In this document: positions 26,134 to 35,360 of the stretch, one piece after another
Layout: the number at the start of each line of letters is the position of its first letter
Numbering within the stretch: position 1 is the stretch's first letter
NCBI RefSeq assembly: GCF_023227875.1
Contig: NZ_JALOCH010000013.1
Span: forward strand, 1 to 64,000
Direction of reading: 5' to 3'
Source: Methanoregula sp.
GTDB lineage: Archaea > Halobacteriota > Methanomicrobia > Methanomicrobiales > Methanospirillaceae
DNA length: 64,000 nucleotides
Notes under the pieces: model-generated
Told to the model about the DNA's origin: nothing
Seen by the model: only the letters and a program-made list of their open reading frames with translations
Database searches by the model: none
Program-made: the position numbers and the translations under genes

Positions 26134-27914
26134 ACATTCGCATCTCCAGGATAATGCTGAGATTCATCTCTCAGGAAATCATGTTCCCCGTTGGTGTGTT
26201 CATGACAGCAGAGCCCGATCCGTGAACCTACCAGCCGTTTGGTATACTCATCAGACGGGGTGAGCATCACATCATGGGCATTGCCGGTCTCAACGATCTT
26301 CCCGTCGTTCAGGACGGCGATCCGGTCAGCAATCTTCAGGGTCAGTGTAAGGTCATGGGAGATGGAGATCATGGCAAAACCACGCCGGTTCTGAAGTCCC
26401 TTGAGAAGGCGCATCACGTTTGCTGCTGTTGAAACATCCAGTGCGGAGGTTATCTCATCTGCGATGAGCAGTTTTGGCTGCATAACCACGGCCCGGGCCA
26501 GGGCAACCCGCTGCCTCTGGCCCCCGCTCAACTCGCCACAGTACTTTTTTAGAAACATACCTGTTGAGGGGAGTCTCACCAGTTCGAGTGCTTCTCTTGC
26601 CATGTTCAGCCGCTCTTCCGGGCTGCCGATACGGTTGATGTCAAGCGGCTCCCTTACCGCATCGAGAACGGTGAACCGGTTGCTGGTGGAGCTGAATGGA
26701 TCCTGAAAAACGATCTGGACACCTTTGAAGTGGTCTCCCATGGTTCCTCCCTGTACGTTCCCGTTCATGAACCGTACACTCCCCTTGTCAGGGTTGATAA
26801 TCCCGGCAAGGATATGGGCCAGGGTGGACTTGCCGGAACCGGTCTGGCCGACAATCGATAAAACTTCTCCTTCATAGACCTCGATATTCACCCCATTCAC
26901 AGCATGCAGTGCCTTCCCGTCAGGCAACTGGTAACTGAACCGGAGGTCTTCTGCTTTCAAGAGCATTGCAATCCCGCCACGGTGACATGCAATCTCGCGG
27001 CTTTCCCCACACGGCTGCAGGAGGGGGGGATTCTTCCTGCAGATATCGATAGATTGCGTGCAACGGGAGTTGAACGGGCAGCCTTTATGACGGTCACCAA
27101 CAGGAGAGTCCCCCGGTATTCCCCACAGGTCCTTGTAAATAAAAATATCCGGCGTGGCATGAACCAGGCCCCGGGTGTACGGGTGGCGGGGCCCGTTGAG
27201 GATATCCCTCGTAAGCCCGGCCTCGACAACCCGCCCTGCATAGAGGACAAGTAGCCGGGATGCAAGAGAGGAGACGAACGTGATGTCGTGAGATATCACG
27301 ATCATGCTGTACCCACGGGTCTTCTGCAGGTCGACAAGGAGATCGCGGATCTCCTTTCGTGTAAATGCATCGAGGGCGGAGGTCACTTCATCAAGAATGA
27401 GAAGCCGCGGATTGCAGGCAAGTGCCATGGCAAGCAATGCCCGCTGCCGCATGCCTCCGGAGAGCTGGTGGGGATAAACGTCCATCCAGGCTTCATCAAG
27501 GCCAACCAGTAAAAAGAGATCTGCACACCGTGCCCGTGCCTCATTCACAGAAACCATTCCATGACGGATCATCGGTTCGATAACCTGGTCTGCAATGGTC
27601 ATCACCGGGTTCAGGACCTCAAGGCTGTTCTGGAACACGATGGCAATCTCTTTCCACCGGATTTTATCCAATTCAGTTTCCGGAAGCAGCGCAAGATCCG
27701 TTCCATCAAAGAAGACCGTACCGGAAACACTGGCGCTGTCCGCAAGAAGACGCATGATACTGATGGCAATAGTGGTTTTCCCACTGCCGGACTCTCCCAC
27801 AATGCCGAGGATCTCGCCCGGCTCGATATTGAACGAGACTCCGTCAACGGCATTCACCGTATGGCCGTCGGTATGATACTGGCATTTCAGGTCATTAACT
27901 GCAAGAAGTATCAT
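26130..27914 (-). CDS. Fused Opp/Nik-type importer ATPases (D-F in one chain), importer 2
   Basis: A 594-residue protein carrying two complete ATPase modules. Module 1 (about 1-315) has GESGSGKTT, LSGGMRQRALLAMA and LLILDEVTSALD, and ends with the oligopeptide-type cysteine region (GCPFNSRCTQSIDICRKNPP). Module 2 starts at Met317 (coordinate 26966) with VGQTGSGKST, LSGGQRQRVALARA and LLIADEITSALD. The junction, CHRGGIAMLLKAEDL, looks like a lost stop between adjacent dppD- and dppF-like genes. The start overlaps the permease stop (TAATG). A histidine-containing tail (CCHEHTNGEHD) ends the protein. Confidence 0.9.
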   Translation of the reverse strand: MILLAVNDLKCQYHTDGHTVNAVDGVSFNIEPGEILGIVGESGSGKTTIAISIMRLLADSASVSGTVFFDGTDLALLPETELDKIRWKEIAIVFQNSLEVLNPVMTIADQVIEPMIRHGMVSVNEARARCADLFLLVGLDEAWMDVYPHQLSGGMRQRALLAMALACNPRLLILDEVTSALDAFTRKEIRDLLVDLQKTRGYSMIVISHDITFVSSLASRLLVLYAGRVVEAGLTRDILNGPRHPYTRGLVHATPDIFIYKDLWGIPGDSPVGDRHKGCPFNSRCTQSIDICRKNPPLLQPCGESREIACHRGGIAMLLKAEDLRFSYQLPDGKALHAVNGVNIEVYEGEVLSIVGQTGSGKSTLAHILAGIINPDKGSVRFMNGNVQGGTMGDHFKGVQIVFQDPFSSTSNRFTVLDAVREPLDINRIGSPEERLNMAREALELVRLPSTGMFLKKYCGELSGGQRQRVALARAVVMQPKLLIADEITSALDVSTAANVMRLLKGLQNRRGFAMISISHDLTLTLKIADRIAVLNDGKIVETGNAHDVMLTPSDEYTKRLVGSRIGLCCHEHTNGEHDFLRDESQHYPGDANV

Positions 27915-28828
27915 TATACCCCTCCATTCTTTCTGAGCCGGGGGTCCAGTACCTGTTCAAGGTCCCGGCCTATGAACGCCAGACTGAGGACGAGAAAAAC
28001 CAGCGCCACCAGCGGCGGAATGAGCCACCACTGCCAGAACGAGGTGAAGTATATTGCCTTGAAACTGGTTGCATAATACAGCATCATTCCCCAGCTCTTC
28101 GAGGTCGGATCTCCCAACCCGAGGAATGCCAGCCCGGTCTCTGCCACGATTGCATATGAGGTGATGGAGATGATAAGGACAAAGAGGATAGGGAGCATTT
28201 CCGGCAGGATATGCCGCCGGAGGATATAGACTGGTGTGCCCCCGAAGTTTTTCGCTGCTATGATGTAGGTGTTGTCCCGTATAGCGAGAGTCTGGGATCG
28301 GGCAACCCGTGCCGGTTTTGCCCAGCTGAACAGGACAAGAACACAGATGACATTGAGAATGCTCGGGCCCATGAACGCAGAGATGACGATGAGAAGGGGA
28401 AAACTGGGCAGGGCCATGAGGACATCGACGGTCCGCATCAGCAGCTGGTCTGTTGGCCCGCCAAGATACCCTGCCAGTATCCCGAGTGCTCCCCCGCCAA
28501 GCCCTGCAATACATGCAACTGAAAGACCGATGACAAGGCTCATCCGTGCACCATAACAAATCTGGGACCAGATATCCATGCCCAGTTCATCGGTACCGAG
28601 CAGGTGGGTAGGTCCCGGGGGCTCAAGAGAACTGCCCGTGATCTTATCCGGGAGATATACAGACAGGACCGGAGCAAAAAGAGCAACCATAAAAATCAGG
28701 ATGACCCCGCACAACGCGATCTTGCCCTCTATACTGAACAGGGTGAATATGTATTTGGAACGGTCGATGTAATTCTGCAGGAATGATATGTCGAATGGCC
28801 GGTTTATTGGAAGAGATTCAGAATGCAT
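27914..28828 (-). CDS. Opp/Nik-type ABC importer permease (C subunit), importer 2
   Basis: Permease of about 304 residues with IALCGVILIFMVALFAPVLS, HLLGTDELGMDIWSQICYGA and the EAA loop IIAAKNFGGTPVYILRRHILP, the features of DppC/NikC. ATG 28828 is preferred to the GTG at 28837 because GGTGATC sits close before it. It overlaps the fused ATPase gene by one base. It pairs with the B-type permease encoded upstream. Confidence 0.88.
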   Translation of the reverse strand: MHSESLPINRPFDISFLQNYIDRSKYIFTLFSIEGKIALCGVILIFMVALFAPVLSVYLPDKITGSSLEPPGPTHLLGTDELGMDIWSQICYGARMSLVIGLSVACIAGLGGGALGILAGYLGGPTDQLLMRTVDVLMALPSFPLLIVISAFMGPSILNVICVLVLFSWAKPARVARSQTLAIRDNTYIIAAKNFGGTPVYILRRHILPEMLPILFVLIISITSYAIVAETGLAFLGLGDPTSKSWGMMLYYATSFKAIYFTSFWQWWLIPPLVALVFLVLSLAFIGRDLEQVLDPRLRKNGGV

Positions 28829-28837
28829 CAGGATCAC

Positions 28838-29824
28838 CTACTCCGTCACCCGAGGATCCAGTTGCCGGTAGACCCGGTCAACAACCAGATTACAAAGAAG
28901 GATCGCTACTGCGACAATGAGCAGTATTCCCTGTATCAGCGCATAATCCCGGTTGACTACCGCACTTCTCAGGGTCAACCCGATCCCGGGGTAGCTGAAG
29001 ACGGTCTCGACCAGCACAGCCCCGCCCATCATCAACCCGATCATAAAGCCGGTCCGCGTCACTACCGGGAGCAATGCATTCCGGAGTGCGTGACGTGTCC
29101 AGACCGTTTTCTCCCCGATACCTTTGGCAACTGCGGTGCGTATGTAGTCCTTTGTTGAGACCGTGATCAGGGTGTTACGCGTCAGCAGGTAAACGCCAGT
29201 GAGTTGGGCAAGGGAGAGGGTAATAATGGGGAGAAATGCATGGTGTGCAATATCCCATACCTGATCCAGCAGACTGGTGTAGTGTGCAAACGGTGTGATG
29301 GCACCTGCTAGCGGGAAGAGTCTGAACTGTACGGAGAAGATGAGAAGGAGGATGATTCCCAGAAGGAAGGACGGGATCTCGGCAAACGCGATCAGGCCCG
29401 CCATCATGAACCGGTCCGATCCCTTCTTCCGGTTCCGGGCGGAGATCGTCCCGATGATGATGCCGATAATTGTACTCATGGCGGTTGCGCTGAGGACAAT
29501 GAGGATTGTCCACGGGAGGTGGAGGAGGATAACACGGGTTACGGGTAATTTATAATAAATACTCTGCCCAAAATCGCCTTTAGCCATGTTTGCCAGATAC
29601 AGGAAGAACTGTTCATGGAGCGGGAGGTCCATGCCATAGTAATGGATGAAGTACTGGCGTTGCTCCTCCGTCATTATAATAACATCTTCACCTTCGATAT
29701 CTGATGACAACGTCGAGAACGGGTCGCCGGGCATCATCCTCGGCAAGAAAAAGTTGATGGCCAGTATTACGAGTAACGTTATTACGAACCGGTAAATGAG
29801 CGTATTCCTGTCGTTCCCGTTCAT
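28838..29824 (-). CDS. Opp/Nik-type ABC importer permease (B subunit), importer 2
   Basis: Permease of 328 residues with six helices. It has RFVITLLVILAINFFLP, the periplasmic loop with YGMDLPLHEQFFLYLANMAKGDFG, and the EAA loop AVAKGIGEKTVWTRHALRNA, all typical of DppB/NikB. The start overlaps the stop of the methyltransferase gene as ATGA, so the enzyme and the permease are made from one coupled message. Confidence 0.88.
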   Translation of the reverse strand: MNGNDRNTLIYRFVITLLVILAINFFLPRMMPGDPFSTLSSDIEGEDVIIMTEEQRQYFIHYYGMDLPLHEQFFLYLANMAKGDFGQSIYYKLPVTRVILLHLPWTILIVLSATAMSTIIGIIIGTISARNRKKGSDRFMMAGLIAFAEIPSFLLGIILLLIFSVQFRLFPLAGAITPFAHYTSLLDQVWDIAHHAFLPIITLSLAQLTGVYLLTRNTLITVSTKDYIRTAVAKGIGEKTVWTRHALRNALLPVVTRTGFMIGLMMGGAVLVETVFSYPGIGLTLRSAVVNRDYALIQGILLIVAVAILLCNLVVDRVYRQLDPRVTE

Positions 29825-30675
29825 CTGCGATTAACCGTCCAGACCATCATGCCAATATGACCGTTTGTAACGGAGGGGTAAATCCCATCGTGAGACGCGG
29901 CCCGGTAATACTCACGGATCCACTCTTTTACGGGATTGTCAAACTCACGTCCACGGGCCATAAAATCGATCGCCCTCTCTGCTGCCGCCTCCCAAGGTTC
30001 ATCCTCTTTCCATACCGTCTGGCTGAAGCGGGTGAGAGGGGTATGACCCTGTGAATACAGGTACATAAACGGGTAGAGCATGCTTGTGACCCGGTTGTTG
30101 AAGTCCTCGTGAAGAACGTACCGGCTGATATCGGTGTACGCCTTGTCCCATTCCCGTCTGACAAAACCGCTGTAATAACAGAACTTCTTCGAGCAGGCGG
30201 TCATCCGGTCGAAGCATTCCCGGTCCCGGATACCAGGTGTCATAGATGCGATCACGAGGTCGAATTGATCACGGAAATCCATCTGGTCGATATCCGCCGT
30301 CCACCAGGAGCATTCAACCGGGGTGAGGACCAACTCCTCGTTTCTGGCAGCGCCCCTCAGCTGGTCGAGCATACCCGGTGCAATATCCAGTGCAGTAACG
30401 TTTGCACCTGCCCGTGCAAGCGGGAGGGAGAGGGTCCCCGGGCCGCACCCGATATCGAGCACATGTGCTCCGGCCGGTGAGAAACCGGCATCGTTCAAGA
30501 GAGCGAGTGCATCAGCAACCCGCTTTTCCCCATTGTCCCGGGACATGTTCTGCGAATACATGGCAGACCGTTTGCTCCAGAAGGAGGCGAGCCATGTATC
30601 AGACACCGCACTATCCTGACGCGATACTGCATCCCAGCAGTCCGCCCAGCACTGTACATTAGCGTTTTGCTGCAA
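29821..30675 (-). CDS. SAM-dependent methyltransferase, importer-linked subfamily (TTG start)
   Basis: Class I methyltransferase of 284 residues with motif I VLDIGCGPGTL at about residues 72-82, VTALDIAPGM for motif II, and C-terminal GHIGMMVWTVNRR. The N-terminus (CWADCWDAVSRQ) resembles the tryptophan-rich IDWxExWK block of its paralogues. The start is a TTG inside the end of the lipoprotein gene, with GAGGGAAGG before it; no ATG occurs before the conserved N-terminal region. It lies between the receptor and permease genes of importer 2, an unusual place for an enzyme gene. Confidence 0.78.
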   Translation of the reverse strand: MQQNANVQCWADCWDAVSRQDSAVSDTWLASFWSKRSAMYSQNMSRDNGEKRVADALALLNDAGFSPAGAHVLDIGCGPGTLSLPLARAGANVTALDIAPGMLDQLRGAARNEELVLTPVECSWWTADIDQMDFRDQFDLVIASMTPGIRDRECFDRMTACSKKFCYYSGFVRREWDKAYTDISRYVLHEDFNNRVTSMLYPFMYLYSQGHTPLTRFSQTVWKEDEPWEAAAERAIDFMARGREFDNPVKEWIREYYRAASHDGIYPSVTNGHIGMMVWTVNRR

Positions 30676-32326
30676 TACCTTCCCTCACGAGATAGGTCAG
30701 CTTGCTGTGTACCCGTGCGTGATGGTCGTACATATTCATCCACCCATCATACTTCGATACAGTCCAGACATCCCATGTCTTTGTGTAGAAGAGCGGGATG
30801 GTCGGTATATCCTCGGCAAGGACATTCTGCATCTCAAAGACGATCTGCTTTCTCTTCGCGTCGTCCAGTTCCTGGACCTCGCTCGCGGCAAGGGTATTGA
30901 ACGTGTCATTGTGGTATCCGATGACAGATGCCTCCCCGGATACTGTGCTGGCACCGGCTTGTGTTGCGTCATCGCTGTATCGTGTTCGCAGGTAATCCGC
31001 ATCCTGACCCCAGCCACCGAACCCGCTGACCAGCAGTTCAAAGTCACCTTTCTTTAAGTTGGTATCCCGGGCCTTGCTCTCGAGGGCCTTGACCTGGATG
31101 TCAATACCGGCTTCCTTGAGCCGCTCCTTGATGAGTTCCCCAATCCTGACTTCAGTACTGGCCAGACTGAGCGTGAAAGCCAGTTTCTTTCCATCCTTGT
31201 CGCGGATACCGTCACCATCGGTGTCCTTCCACCCCGCCTGGTCAAGCAGTGCCTGTGCTTTTATCAGATCGGTTACATATGCGGGCTGGTCAGCATTGTA
31301 CCAGATGTGGTCATTGGGGAGGATTCCCAGATTGCCCGGGGCACCCGCACCCCGCTGGATCTTCTCTACCATCTCGCTTCGGTTAATTGCATAGGCAAAT
31401 GCCTGCCTGACCTTTACATCTTGGAGTTCCGGGTTCTTCTTCATGTTAAAGTAGAACTGATATCCCCAGAACGCGGGCTGCTGGACGAGTCGGTACTGAG
31501 AATTATTCAGGTACTTGCTGAGTATATCCGGTGTGATACTGGAAAAATCGATCTCGCCCTGATCAAAAGCGATCAGTTCGTTGCTGACCGGGATGAATTC
31601 GACGGTCTTGATTGCCACCCGTGGTCCCCAGAATCCTTCGTTTGCAACATAGCGATATGACCCGTGCTCCTTGTTGTACTCGGCCAGCGTGTAAGGCCCG
31701 GTGCCGGTGACAGCTTCTTTGTCAAGGAATTTTACCGGGTCCTCAACCTTGCTATAGATGTGTTCCGGAATGATCTTGAAACTGGAGATCTTGTACAGGA
31801 ACGACGAAACCGGGGTTTTCAGGATGAATTTCACTGTATTGTCATCAATGACCTGGACGCTGTCAATGAGTTCTGTCTCAATCCCGCCGGAGATAGGGAT
31901 ATATTTCCGCTCATAGTCTGTCGTGAACTTCACATCGTTTGCCGTGAAGGAGACACCATCCTGCCACTTGACATTCTTGCGAAGGTGGAACGTGTACTCC
32001 TTGCCGTCAGCGCTGATCTCCCAGCTCTCGGCAAGCCAGGGAATAATCCCTTTCTCATCCCTCTCGAGCAGACTGTCGAAGATCATCGTTACCTTGGATG
32101 AACCCGGGCCCCGGGGGGAGATCGAGAATGGCTGGGGGTACCCGTAGTCCCCACCGGTCAGGTGGACAATATCCGCCTGGGTCACTCCTGTGCCCGTGCC
32201 GGATGGCACTGCGGATCCTGTGCCGGACGATGCTGTCGGAGTACTGTTCTGTGAAACGCATCCGGCCAACAGTACGGTCAGGCAAATGAGTGTAATTACA
32301 ATAGCACATATACCACTTTTTTTCAT
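30659..32326 (-). CDS. Extracellular solute-binding lipoprotein (SBP family 5), importer 2
   Basis: Lipoprotein of about 555 residues starting MKKSGICAIVITLICLTVL with lipobox LLAGCVS, followed by a Ser/Thr/Gly linker. Family 5 features include LAESWEISADGKEYTFHLRK, AYAINRSEMVEKIQRGAGAPG and ALLDQAGWKDTDGDGI. ATG 32326 follows GAGTGAT; the frame is open to 32443 with weaker starts at 32332 and 32347. It has no cysteine beyond the lipobox. It heads the importer 2 operon and should present a chelated metal or peptide to the permeases. Confidence 0.88.
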   Translation of the reverse strand: MKKSGICAIVITLICLTVLLAGCVSQNSTPTASSGTGSAVPSGTGTGVTQADIVHLTGGDYGYPQPFSISPRGPGSSKVTMIFDSLLERDEKGIIPWLAESWEISADGKEYTFHLRKNVKWQDGVSFTANDVKFTTDYERKYIPISGGIETELIDSVQVIDDNTVKFILKTPVSSFLYKISSFKIIPEHIYSKVEDPVKFLDKEAVTGTGPYTLAEYNKEHGSYRYVANEGFWGPRVAIKTVEFIPVSNELIAFDQGEIDFSSITPDILSKYLNNSQYRLVQQPAFWGYQFYFNMKKNPELQDVKVRQAFAYAINRSEMVEKIQRGAGAPGNLGILPNDHIWYNADQPAYVTDLIKAQALLDQAGWKDTDGDGIRDKDGKKLAFTLSLASTEVRIGELIKERLKEAGIDIQVKALESKARDTNLKKGDFELLVSGFGGWGQDADYLRTRYSDDATQAGASTVSGEASVIGYHNDTFNTLAASEVQELDDAKRKQIVFEMQNVLAEDIPTIPLFYTKTWDVWTVSKYDGWMNMYDHHARVHSKLTYLVREGIAAKR

Positions 32327-32811
32327 AAACATCACTCTGGTAATCATACACTTTTTGTTCAACGGCTCTCTCCTTTTCACCTGCCGTGTGAATAATCCCG
32401 AAATACGAGATGCAGACAAAACCACTATCCTGTACCCAGGCACAGGACCCAGTTACTGATAACGGAGTACCGGGGGCCTTTATCGTCTAACCCGTCATAT
32501 ATATTGTCAGGAAGAAACCATGCACAGTTTCTTACATTTTTCATTAAAGTTATTACGAAATAAATCTGTTGAAACTAATTTATTGCATAATTAACACAGA
32601 TGTTCTATTTTGTATTTATATCAAAACAAAGAATATTCTGGCTCCAAACTGATGATAAAAGTGGATACCTGAATTTTCAAGAAGATTGTTGAAAACATAA
32701 CAAAACCGATGATGCAGAGGTAATCCATCACTCTGTAATCCGGTGAGATCTACAGCCATCTCCCTTCAGAAACCGGGCCATGCCAGTACCCTCCCGGCGA
32801 CAAGATCCTGC
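32327..32811. other. Intergenic region upstream of importer 2, possible long leader
   Basis: 485 bases between the importer 2 receptor gene and the end of exporter 2. On the minus strand TATA-like boxes stand at about 32613-32622 (ATATAAATA) and 32497-32507 (ATATATAT), giving a leader of roughly 150-260 bases. A stem TCCTGT/ACAGGA (32428-32433 with 32442-32447) lies inside it. The part nearest exporter 2 (32640-32811) shows nothing I can interpret. Confidence 0.4.
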
Positions 32812-33555
32812 TTATCTCCCGCTCAGCAGGTTATGCTGCTGGATGACCTTGGCACCCGTTGCAAAGATAAGAATCACAATAATAAGGACTGCTGAATCCA
32901 GGACCGGTGAATAGACCCCGTCACCGGTAATTGCCGTATGGAACAGGTCGACGAGATACGTGAGGGGCGACAACAGGTTCGTCCACGCCCAGTCTCCCAG
33001 CTGGCTGAGCGGGATGAAGATGCCGCTCACAAATATTAGCGGGAGCCGAACCAGGTTGGAGAACATCATGATATTGGAAGGGGTGTTCGTGGCCGGGGAA
33101 GAGAGCAGGGTACCGAGCGAGGCAAACGCAAGCGAACCGAGGAAGAGGGCTGCGAGGAGTACCGCAGGGTTTGTAAGGGGCAGGTGCAGGAGAGATGAGC
33201 CCACCATCCAGACAAGGGAAGTAATGACAAAACCAAACACGGCTCCTGAAAGAATATCTCCAAGAACGATACTTTCGATAACCACCGGCAGGGAGACGAG
33301 CCGCTCGTAGGTCTTCTCCCGTTTTTCCCACGGGGTGATAAGGGGGCCGGTTGAAGATGATGAAAAAAAGAGCATCATGCCAAGGAATCCGGGAAAGAAC
33401 TGGATAAGATCAAGATTCCGCCCGATGAAGAATGTGAGGAACATGATAAACGGGAAGAGGAGGCCGAAGATCACGACTGACCCCTTGTAATAATAGATCC
33501 GCATATTCTTCTCAGTGACCATCAGGACGCTCCAGATAAAACGCCTGGGATCCAT
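32812..33555 (-). CDS. ABC-2 type exporter permease, exporter 2
   Basis: A 247-residue membrane protein with ABC-2 features: GLLFPFIMFLTFFIGRNL in the first helix region and FSNLVRLPLIFVSGIFIPLS before LLSPLTYLVDLFHTAI near the end. It begins one base within the stop of its ATPase gene (TGATG). Function is export of an unknown compound driven by that ATPase. Confidence 0.85.
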   Translation of the reverse strand: MDPRRFIWSVLMVTEKNMRIYYYKGSVVIFGLLFPFIMFLTFFIGRNLDLIQFFPGFLGMMLFFSSSSTGPLITPWEKREKTYERLVSLPVVIESIVLGDILSGAVFGFVITSLVWMVGSSLLHLPLTNPAVLLAALFLGSLAFASLGTLLSSPATNTPSNIMMFSNLVRLPLIFVSGIFIPLSQLGDWAWTNLLSPLTYLVDLFHTAITGDGVYSPVLDSAVLIIVILIFATGAKVIQQHNLLSGR

Positions 33556-34472
33556 CAGGCTCCCTCCGTCATTTCAATGAATGCCTGCTCAAGAGATGGT
33601 GTCGATGTTGCAACCGAGACGATCTTCAGGTGGTTCTGTTCAGCAATTTTCACAAGGTCCTTGACTGCACGATCCGCATCGTCCGTGTACACCCGCCACT
33701 TATCCCCCATAGGTTCAACACGCGAGATCCCCCCGGTCATAAGTGTCCTGCCCATGATTTTCTGCTCAAATGCGATCTCAACAAAACCGGAGGTATCATA
33801 CTGTTTCCTGATCTTCTCCGGACTGTCCGTTGCAATAAGTATCCCTTTGTGGATAATGCTGATGGCAGAGCAGAGGGCACTTGCCTCTTCGATATTATGA
33901 GTCGTAATGAGGACCGTGCTGCCTTCCCTGTTCATATGCCGCACGGTGTCGATCACAAGCCGCCTGCTGATAACATCGAGGCCGGTTGTCGGTTCGTCAA
34001 GGAAGAGGACCGGGGGGGAATGTACGATGGCGCAGGCAATGCTTATCCGTTGTCGCATTCCTTTGGAAAAGGTCCTGACAAGGTCGTCCTTCCGGCTTTC
34101 CAGACCCAGGCGAATCAATATTTCACGGGCATTTTCTTCCCGGGAGACCCGGTCCATCCCGTAACATTTTGCCGTCCAGAGAATGTTTTTTTCCGCGGTG
34201 AGATCGGCATAGACGGTACCGTTCTCCGGAATGACCCCCATATGCCTCTTAGCCTCAAGGGGATCCTGCTGGATATCAATGCCACAGATACGTGCGGTCC
34301 CGGAATCCGGGATAAGGACGCCGGTCAGCATCCGGATGGTTGTAGTTTTCCCCGCACCGTTCTGTCCCAGAAAGCCGAAAATCTCTCCTTTTTTCACGGT
34401 GATACTGACATCGTTGACTGCAGGGACCGGCCCAAAAGACTTGTAAAGATTGTGCGCTTCAATTACATCCAT
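33555..34472 (-). CDS. ABC-2 type exporter ATPase, exporter 2
   Basis: A 305-residue ATPase with Walker A GQNGAGKTT, Q-loop VIPENGTVYADLTA, signature TFSKGMRQRISIACA and Walker B VLFLDEPTTGLDV. The SKGMRQR signature groups it with CcmA/NatA-like and DrrA-like exporters. A C-terminal regulatory region of about 80 residues follows. It is the first gene of a two-gene operon between importers 2 and 3. It has diverged from the ATPases of exporters 1 and 3, so the three exporters are not recent copies. Confidence 0.87.
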   Translation of the reverse strand: MDVIEAHNLYKSFGPVPAVNDVSITVKKGEIFGFLGQNGAGKTTTIRMLTGVLIPDSGTARICGIDIQQDPLEAKRHMGVIPENGTVYADLTAEKNILWTAKCYGMDRVSREENAREILIRLGLESRKDDLVRTFSKGMRQRISIACAIVHSPPVLFLDEPTTGLDVISRRLVIDTVRHMNREGSTVLITTHNIEEASALCSAISIIHKGILIATDSPEKIRKQYDTSGFVEIAFEQKIMGRTLMTGGISRVEPMGDKWRVYTDDADRAVKDLVKIAEQNHLKIVSVATSTPSLEQAFIEMTEGA

Positions 34473-34622
34473 GATTACCGACTCTCACTCTGACCCCCAT
34501 TGGTAAGAAACAAACGACAGCCGGAGACTGTGTTTATGTATTCCACCCTCTTACCCCCGTTAAAGAATATCCGGGATATCTGAGGAAGCGCCGGTCAACC
34601 TGCCCTTCCTGCCCCCGGAGTG

Positions 34623-35360
34623 TTAAGACGGCACTTCCGATGTATATTTCGCTTTAACATGGTCAATGAACGTGGACCTGTCATACATGACACCTTTTCC
34701 CTGCTCAATCCAGAGTACCTTGTCACACATAACACCCATCACATCCGGATCATGCGAGATGAAGACATAGGATACACCGGTCTCCGCCTGGAGATCCTGC
34801 ATCAGCCGGAGGACCTGAGCCTGTACAGATACATCAAGCATTGAGGTCGGCTCATCGGCCACCACGAGTTTTGGCTTGAGTGAGAAGATCCGGGAAAGTA
34901 CGGCCCGCTGGACCTCGCCACCCGAGAGCTGGTGGGGATACCGTGCGAGGTGTTCATCCCTCAGCCCGACCCGCCGGATGAGCAGGCCGATCTCCCTGAG
35001 CGCTTCATCCATACCAATACCCTTGTGGACCATGAGCGGCTCGGCAACACTCTCTGCAAGGGTCATACGGGGGTTGAGGGAGACCTCCGGGTGCTGGAAG
35101 ATCATCTGGAAGGACGGGCGGAGTTCCCGCAGTTTTCCTTTCCTCATGCGTGCGAGTTCCATTCCCTGCATTGTGATATGGCCGGAACTGGGATCTTCAA
35201 GGCGCATGATACACCGCCCGAGCGTGGACTTGCCCGACCCACTCTGCCCGAAGAGCCCCACGGTCTTCCCGCTTCCGACTTCAAACGAGATCCCGGAGAA
35301 GATGTCGCCGTGGCCATATGACTTTGAGAGCCCGGTCAGCTGGAGAACGGGTGATGACAC
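34623..35360 (-). CDS. Opp/Nik-type ABC importer ATPase (F/E subunit), importer 3 (GTG start)
   Basis: A 245-residue ATPase with Walker A GQSGSGKST, Q-loop MIFQHPEVSLNPRM, signature LSGGEVQRAVLSRI and Walker B LVVADEPTSMLDV. It is short for the DppF/NikE class because the C-terminal cysteine extension is absent; NikE itself is of comparable length. The start is GTG 35360, supported by a strong GGAGGTG before it, and overlaps the D-subunit gene by 25 bases. It ends the importer 3 operon. Confidence 0.87.
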   Translation of the reverse strand: MSSPVLQLTGLSKSYGHGDIFSGISFEVGSGKTVGLFGQSGSGKSTLGRCIMRLEDPSSGHITMQGMELARMRKGKLRELRPSFQMIFQHPEVSLNPRMTLAESVAEPLMVHKGIGMDEALREIGLLIRRVGLRDEHLARYPHQLSGGEVQRAVLSRIFSLKPKLVVADEPTSMLDVSVQAQVLRLMQDLQAETGVSYVFISHDPDVMGVMCDKVLWIEQGKGVMYDRSTFIDHVKAKYTSEVPS

